Part shown: one piece after another, positions 60,762 through 64,000 of the stretch | How the letters are laid out: each line of letters begins with the position of its first letter | Numbering within the stretch: the first letter of the stretch is position 1 | Assembly: GCA_030248295.1 (NCBI GenBank) | Contig: JASANH010001389.1 | Location: forward strand, 62,001 to 126,000 | From: Mesodorylaimus sp. YZB2_4 | Lineage: Eukaryota; Nematoda; Enoplea; Dorylaimida; Dorylaimidae | Reading direction: 5' to 3' | Length of the DNA: 64,000 bases | Notes under the pieces: model-generated | Seen by the model: the letters and a program-made list of their open reading frames with translations, nothing else | Told to the model about the DNA's origin: nothing | Database searches by the model: none | Position numbers and translations under genes: made by a program

Positions 60762-61129
60762 AGCTGATCGTAAGTCTGATGTTGGTCTCCTTGAAAAGAT
60801 GGCTTGTCTCGAGAAGCACAACGGGCCGATGGCAAAAGGATGTAAAATGGCACAGACTAAGCAGCATGGAGCCAAAAATTAAAAAATTGGGCCAATGGCT
60901 TTCTATAAAATTGGTACTTTTTCACAGACGGAGCACAAGAAAACTAATTTACACTTTTAGCCGCCGTGAGTGGCCGTATTTCAAAGTAAGGAGCAATAAG
61001 TCAGGTGCCACTCATGCTGATTCGGCACATTATCAGGATCATTTCAATCGTGGTCAGTCGCCATTTCATTTTGTTGAAGTTGTCAAAGCCAAGTTGACTA
61101 GGCGTAGAAAGTGCAAGGAAAGGATGCTT
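60762..61129. other. Intergenic, no gene recognised
   Basis: Upstream region of gene I. No other feature seen. Confidence 0.4.
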
Positions 61130-61603
61130 TATTTTTTAAATTTTTGTCGGCCCGCGCCGCCCTTGTTTCCTCATGCGGCTTCCAACCCATTTTGCCAATA
61201 GGCATGATATGATAAGCAAGGCCGTGAGGTAACCAGCTCTCACGGCAGCGTCCCTCTGCGCGTTTTCACTAGGAGCACCTCCACGAGAGGGCATCCTGGG
61301 CCAGACACTGACTTCCTCGGACGATGGAGGGTGGGCTTCGAACCCTTTCGGTTTTTGACAGCCGAGACTGTCTACTTGTTTGGCTTCAGTCTCTCCACTC
61401 GGAGCACTTCAACGGTACCAGGTGAGTCACCCACAGCCTGGCGTGCAAGGCCAGCGAGGGCTTATGGTTCGCAAACCGACCTGCGTCACAAGGGATTGAA
61501 CCCAGGACGAGTACAGCCGCTCGAGCAGCACGGCGAGCGATAGCGAGCTCCCAAGCAGTACGGAGAGACGAATGCCGGACCGCTTCACCAACGCGGCCAC
61601 GCA
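61130..61603 (-). mobile_element. tRNA-derived SINE, nearly full-length copy
   Basis: On the minus strand the head reads GCGTTGGTGAAGCGGTCCGG (A-box variant), the B box is GGGTTCAATCCC, and the body and A/T-rich tail match the copy at 1153-1618 throughout. An extra segment (GCTATCGCTCGCCGTGCTGC) is inserted in the head. Confidence 0.85.
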
Positions 61604-62088
61604 AGGAAGAGTTGCATGCGTATACCCGTGCGTCGCTTTATGGCACACGAATCAGCCCTATTCCGCGGCTTTCGACTCTACAAGACTCTAAGTTCATGAT
61701 ATCACACGATAAACTCAGAGCACCCAGAACTCTTCTTCCCAAGCATTATTGCACGCTAACAGCAAACAAAAAAGAGGAAAAAATGACGAGGGCAGACTGA
61801 TCTGTTCATAATTATCACAAGCAAACCCACATCACGACTTCGATAGCCTTCTCCAATCTCGCGAGTAGCGCTCCATGACATCCAGGGGGGGGGGGGGGAA
61901 GAGTGAGAGTGACCACAGCACAAGCAAAACACAATCGGAGCACCTAGTACTTGCTGGTCCCTTGCGTAACTGCTGCCGTCGTAGTCTTGACCTGACTTTC
62001 AGCTGGTGCTTTACTCTGTAACATCAGACACGTTACTATCGCCCCGTGCCACCCCCTCCAGGACCGTGCCTGTATGGGACTCAATCAC
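61604..62088. other. Intergenic, no gene recognised
   Basis: No gene. A run of about 13 G lies near 61887-61899. Confidence 0.4.
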
Positions 62089-62760
62089 TTATACCGAATT
62101 CTTGCCCGTGTTATCCATCATAATGTAATCGTGTACAGATTTGGGCACGGTTGTTTTGCTGGCCGTTCCAACCTTGGTCTGCACGAACGGGGCCTGAGTC
62201 TGCAAATGAATCATCTCTGGAATACTACAAGCAAACAGCTCACAACCAAACCCTCTTACCTCGGACTTTAAGCCTGCCTGAGTCTGTCCCTCAGAAACCA
62301 TAGTCGCGCTTGGGCCTGCCGAATTGGGCGCAGCCGTCAAACTAGGACCCGCTGCAGATTCCGGCCCCGCTGTGGCTGATGCCAACGATGGATCACCGGC
62401 CACCGACTTCATGACGGACTGTTTGGGTGATTTCTTGGTGCCCGGACTTCCCGACCCCTTCGCACCTTTCTTCTTTTTCGCCTCTTTGGGCGTTGGATCT
62501 GGCCCTTCTTCGGCTTCCTCGTCACTCGCGCCCTCTTCTTTCTTGGACGTTTTCCGCTTGGCATTCTTCTTGCCCCCTTTGTTGCTCTTTCCTCCCTCCT
62601 CGCCGCCGCAGCAAAGGAAAACTGTGAAAATCAACGACGCTGTCACGACGATAGCATTGACAACGACAAGGACTGCAACCAAAGTGCTCGGCACAGACGA
62701 GTCGGATCGCAAGGGAAGAGGAGCCATGCCAGCCAGAGGAAAAGTTGGGCCGTCAGTCAA
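62089..62760 (-). CDS. Small single-pass membrane protein with Lys-rich tail (gene J)
   Basis: Two exons, 62260-62760 and 62089-62199, 612 nt (203 aa). The start MTDGPTFPLAGMAPLPLRSD has no cleavable signal; a transmembrane helix (VAVLVVVNAIVVTASLIFTV) follows at residues 28-47, then FLCCGG. The rest is a basic, acidic-patched tail (KKNAKRKTSKKEEGASDEEA) ending DYIMMDNTGKNSV. The 60-nt intron (62200-62259) has no stop in frame; if retained the product would be 223 aa. Start could also be the internal Met at residue 12. The tail resembles gene H only in composition. Function unknown. Confidence 0.6.
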   Translation of the reverse strand: MTDGPTFPLAGMAPLPLRSDSSVPSTLVAVLVVVNAIVVTASLIFTVFLCCGGEEGGKSNKGGKKNAKRKTSKKEEGASDEEAEEGPDPTPKEAKKKKGAKGSGSPGTKKSPKQSVMKSVAGDPSLASATAGPESAAGPSLTAAPNSAGPSATMVSEGQTQAGLKSEVRGFGCELFACSIPEMIHLQTQAPFVQTKVGTASKTTVPKSVHDYIMMDNTGKNSV

Positions 62761-64000
62761 GCGTCACAGCAAAACTGACAGAGTTGTCGCGAAGTGCGCG
62801 ATTGATACGAGGAGGCGGCGCCTACTGCACAGTGCCCGAAAATGAAGCACTTTACGCTTCTAGGTGATATGTGATTTGGTATCGTTCATGCTAGGGGTGC
62901 GTTTTCCTCTGTTGACCAGAATGGTCTGTTCATCTCGCTTCTCTTGAAACAGCACCAAACTCGAAGCGTTGCCGCCTCTCTATCTCTTTATCTCGCGACA
63001 AGAATGGACCTGAGAGTGCGTGCCTCAGTCGCAGCAGCTACTGTGAAGTCAGTTTAGCAAAAGCGCATTGGCATCAGTGTTATGCGTGTTGTTTGTTTGC
63101 AAGAGTGCGACAGTTCTTCTTCACTCTCTTATTAGCGCGTTCGGGCTGATCTTACAAGCGAGCGGTCTAAGGTCTTCAATAGCCCAAGCCTGGTAGAAAG
63201 GCTTATTCCTGCAGAGTATCGATCACGAAGACCCCGACTCCTCAACAAACCCCTCAGGCGTGTTTGCTGCGCCTCCCAAGGGTGCCTGCAACTGATATTT
63301 GCAATGATACACTAGCCTGGCTGCTGGGCGAATGCACCCGGTCCAAAGATGCCTACGCTGGCGAACAGTTCCACTGTTGATAGCGCAGTAAAAAAAGTCA
63401 ACACCAGAGGATCCTTTACGAAGCACAACAACGCACGACGATGTCTTAACAGTCCTAGGTGTTACCCGCAGACAAATCCGCAGACAAACCAAGTACCTTC
63501 CCTGAAGTCAACTCCTGGACTCTCCAGTATGAACCAAAGGAAACGATGACCGCGGAGGCCCTTTGAGAGTATGCTAATCGAAGTCTGTGGCTGGCGCCTA
63601 GCCTGCCAATGGGGTGGACAACCCAAGGGGTGGCTCCCCACAAATTCAAAACAAAACAGATGGAAACGAATCGAAAGCGAAAGAGCCAGGGAGACCCCGA
63701 TCTCTTCCGGCGGCCTGCTCTTGTACCGCCCAGGCTCCTCCTTACCGAGTTAACTATTCGAGCCACAACCCCGAGAATTTCAGGCGCCCCCAAGCGGCAA
63801 TGCTCACAACATCAGGGACAAATTGCTCAACGTCTCTTATGGGCCACGGGGCTTCAGGCCTTGTGTGCTCGCAGCCACAGAGGCGACAAGGGGTGCATGG
63901 GCCTCGGAGGCGAGCTGCTGTGATGTTTTTTTCTGATCTAAGCAGGATGCAAGGGGCTCAGCTCATTTTGTCTTCTTCAGCACACCCAACGTCGGACCAC
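62761..64000. other. Intergenic, no gene recognised
   Basis: Contains 63140-63186, a repeat shared with 58073-58120. The open frames at 63223-63492 and 63455-63793 (both -) may belong to unclassified mobile DNA, but no motif supports that. Confidence 0.35.

Noticed and set aside
62324..62845. 173-codon plus-strand frame opposite gene J
   Set aside because: Mirror of the Lys/Ala-rich coding strand of gene J; composition shadow.

Overview
The window is animal nuclear DNA, gene-dense and rich in short introns (mostly 45-110 nt, GT..AG). It carries one-to-one orthologues of conserved animal genes (TRIM37, BOD1, tetraspanin, API5, myotrophin, polyubiquitin) alongside expanded families of secreted or membrane proteins. 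An MSP-like domain fragment, two secreted Cys-rich paralogues with a CPG4/DUF19-like look, and AG acceptors 8-10 nt before several start codons (as expected with spliced-leader trans-splicing) suggest a nematode, probably from a lineage that kept genes such as TRIM37. This taxonomic reading is inference. All exon models below were made by eye from splice sites, reading frame and paralogue or family comparison; for nearly all multi-exon models the summed exon lengths are divisible by three.

Layout. 0.9-4.4 kb (-), 15.9-17.4 kb (-), 22.0-23.6 kb (+) and 27.5-28.7 kb (+) hold four members of one secreted family built from divergent MAM-like domains; the fourth has only the first domain. 9.25-12.5 kb holds a tail-to-tail pair of secreted Cys-rich paralogues with identical exon lengths. 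13.7-14.2 kb is a broken MSP-like gene. 25.0-26.5 kb holds an Ig-domain gene, 29.4-29.8 kb a small precursor with an acidic pro-part and a basic C-terminal peptide, and 30.75-31.46 kb a secreted Cys-rich protein. 32.3-44.7 kb is a block of conserved housekeeping genes: TRIM37, BOD1, tetraspanin, API5 and myotrophin. 45.6-46.8 kb holds an unrecognised gene, whose 3' half is copied in inverted orientation at 47.2-47.95 kb. 48.2-50.2 kb is a decayed USP48-like deubiquitinase. 52-53.5 kb and 58.9-60.8 kb hold two C-type-lectin-like membrane proteins, 55.0-55.6 kb a two-unit polyubiquitin, and 62.1-62.8 kb a small membrane protein with a Lys-rich tail.

Mobile DNA. A tRNA-derived SINE family with intact A and B boxes occurs at least seven times. 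One copy is split by a 265-bp MITE flanked by CAGTG. A 718-bp hAT-type MITE with an 8-bp target-site duplication lies at 50.2-50.95 kb. There is also a foldback repeat at 20.3-20.7 kb and at least one LINE 3' fragment. The rest of the intergenic space shows no recognisable genes.
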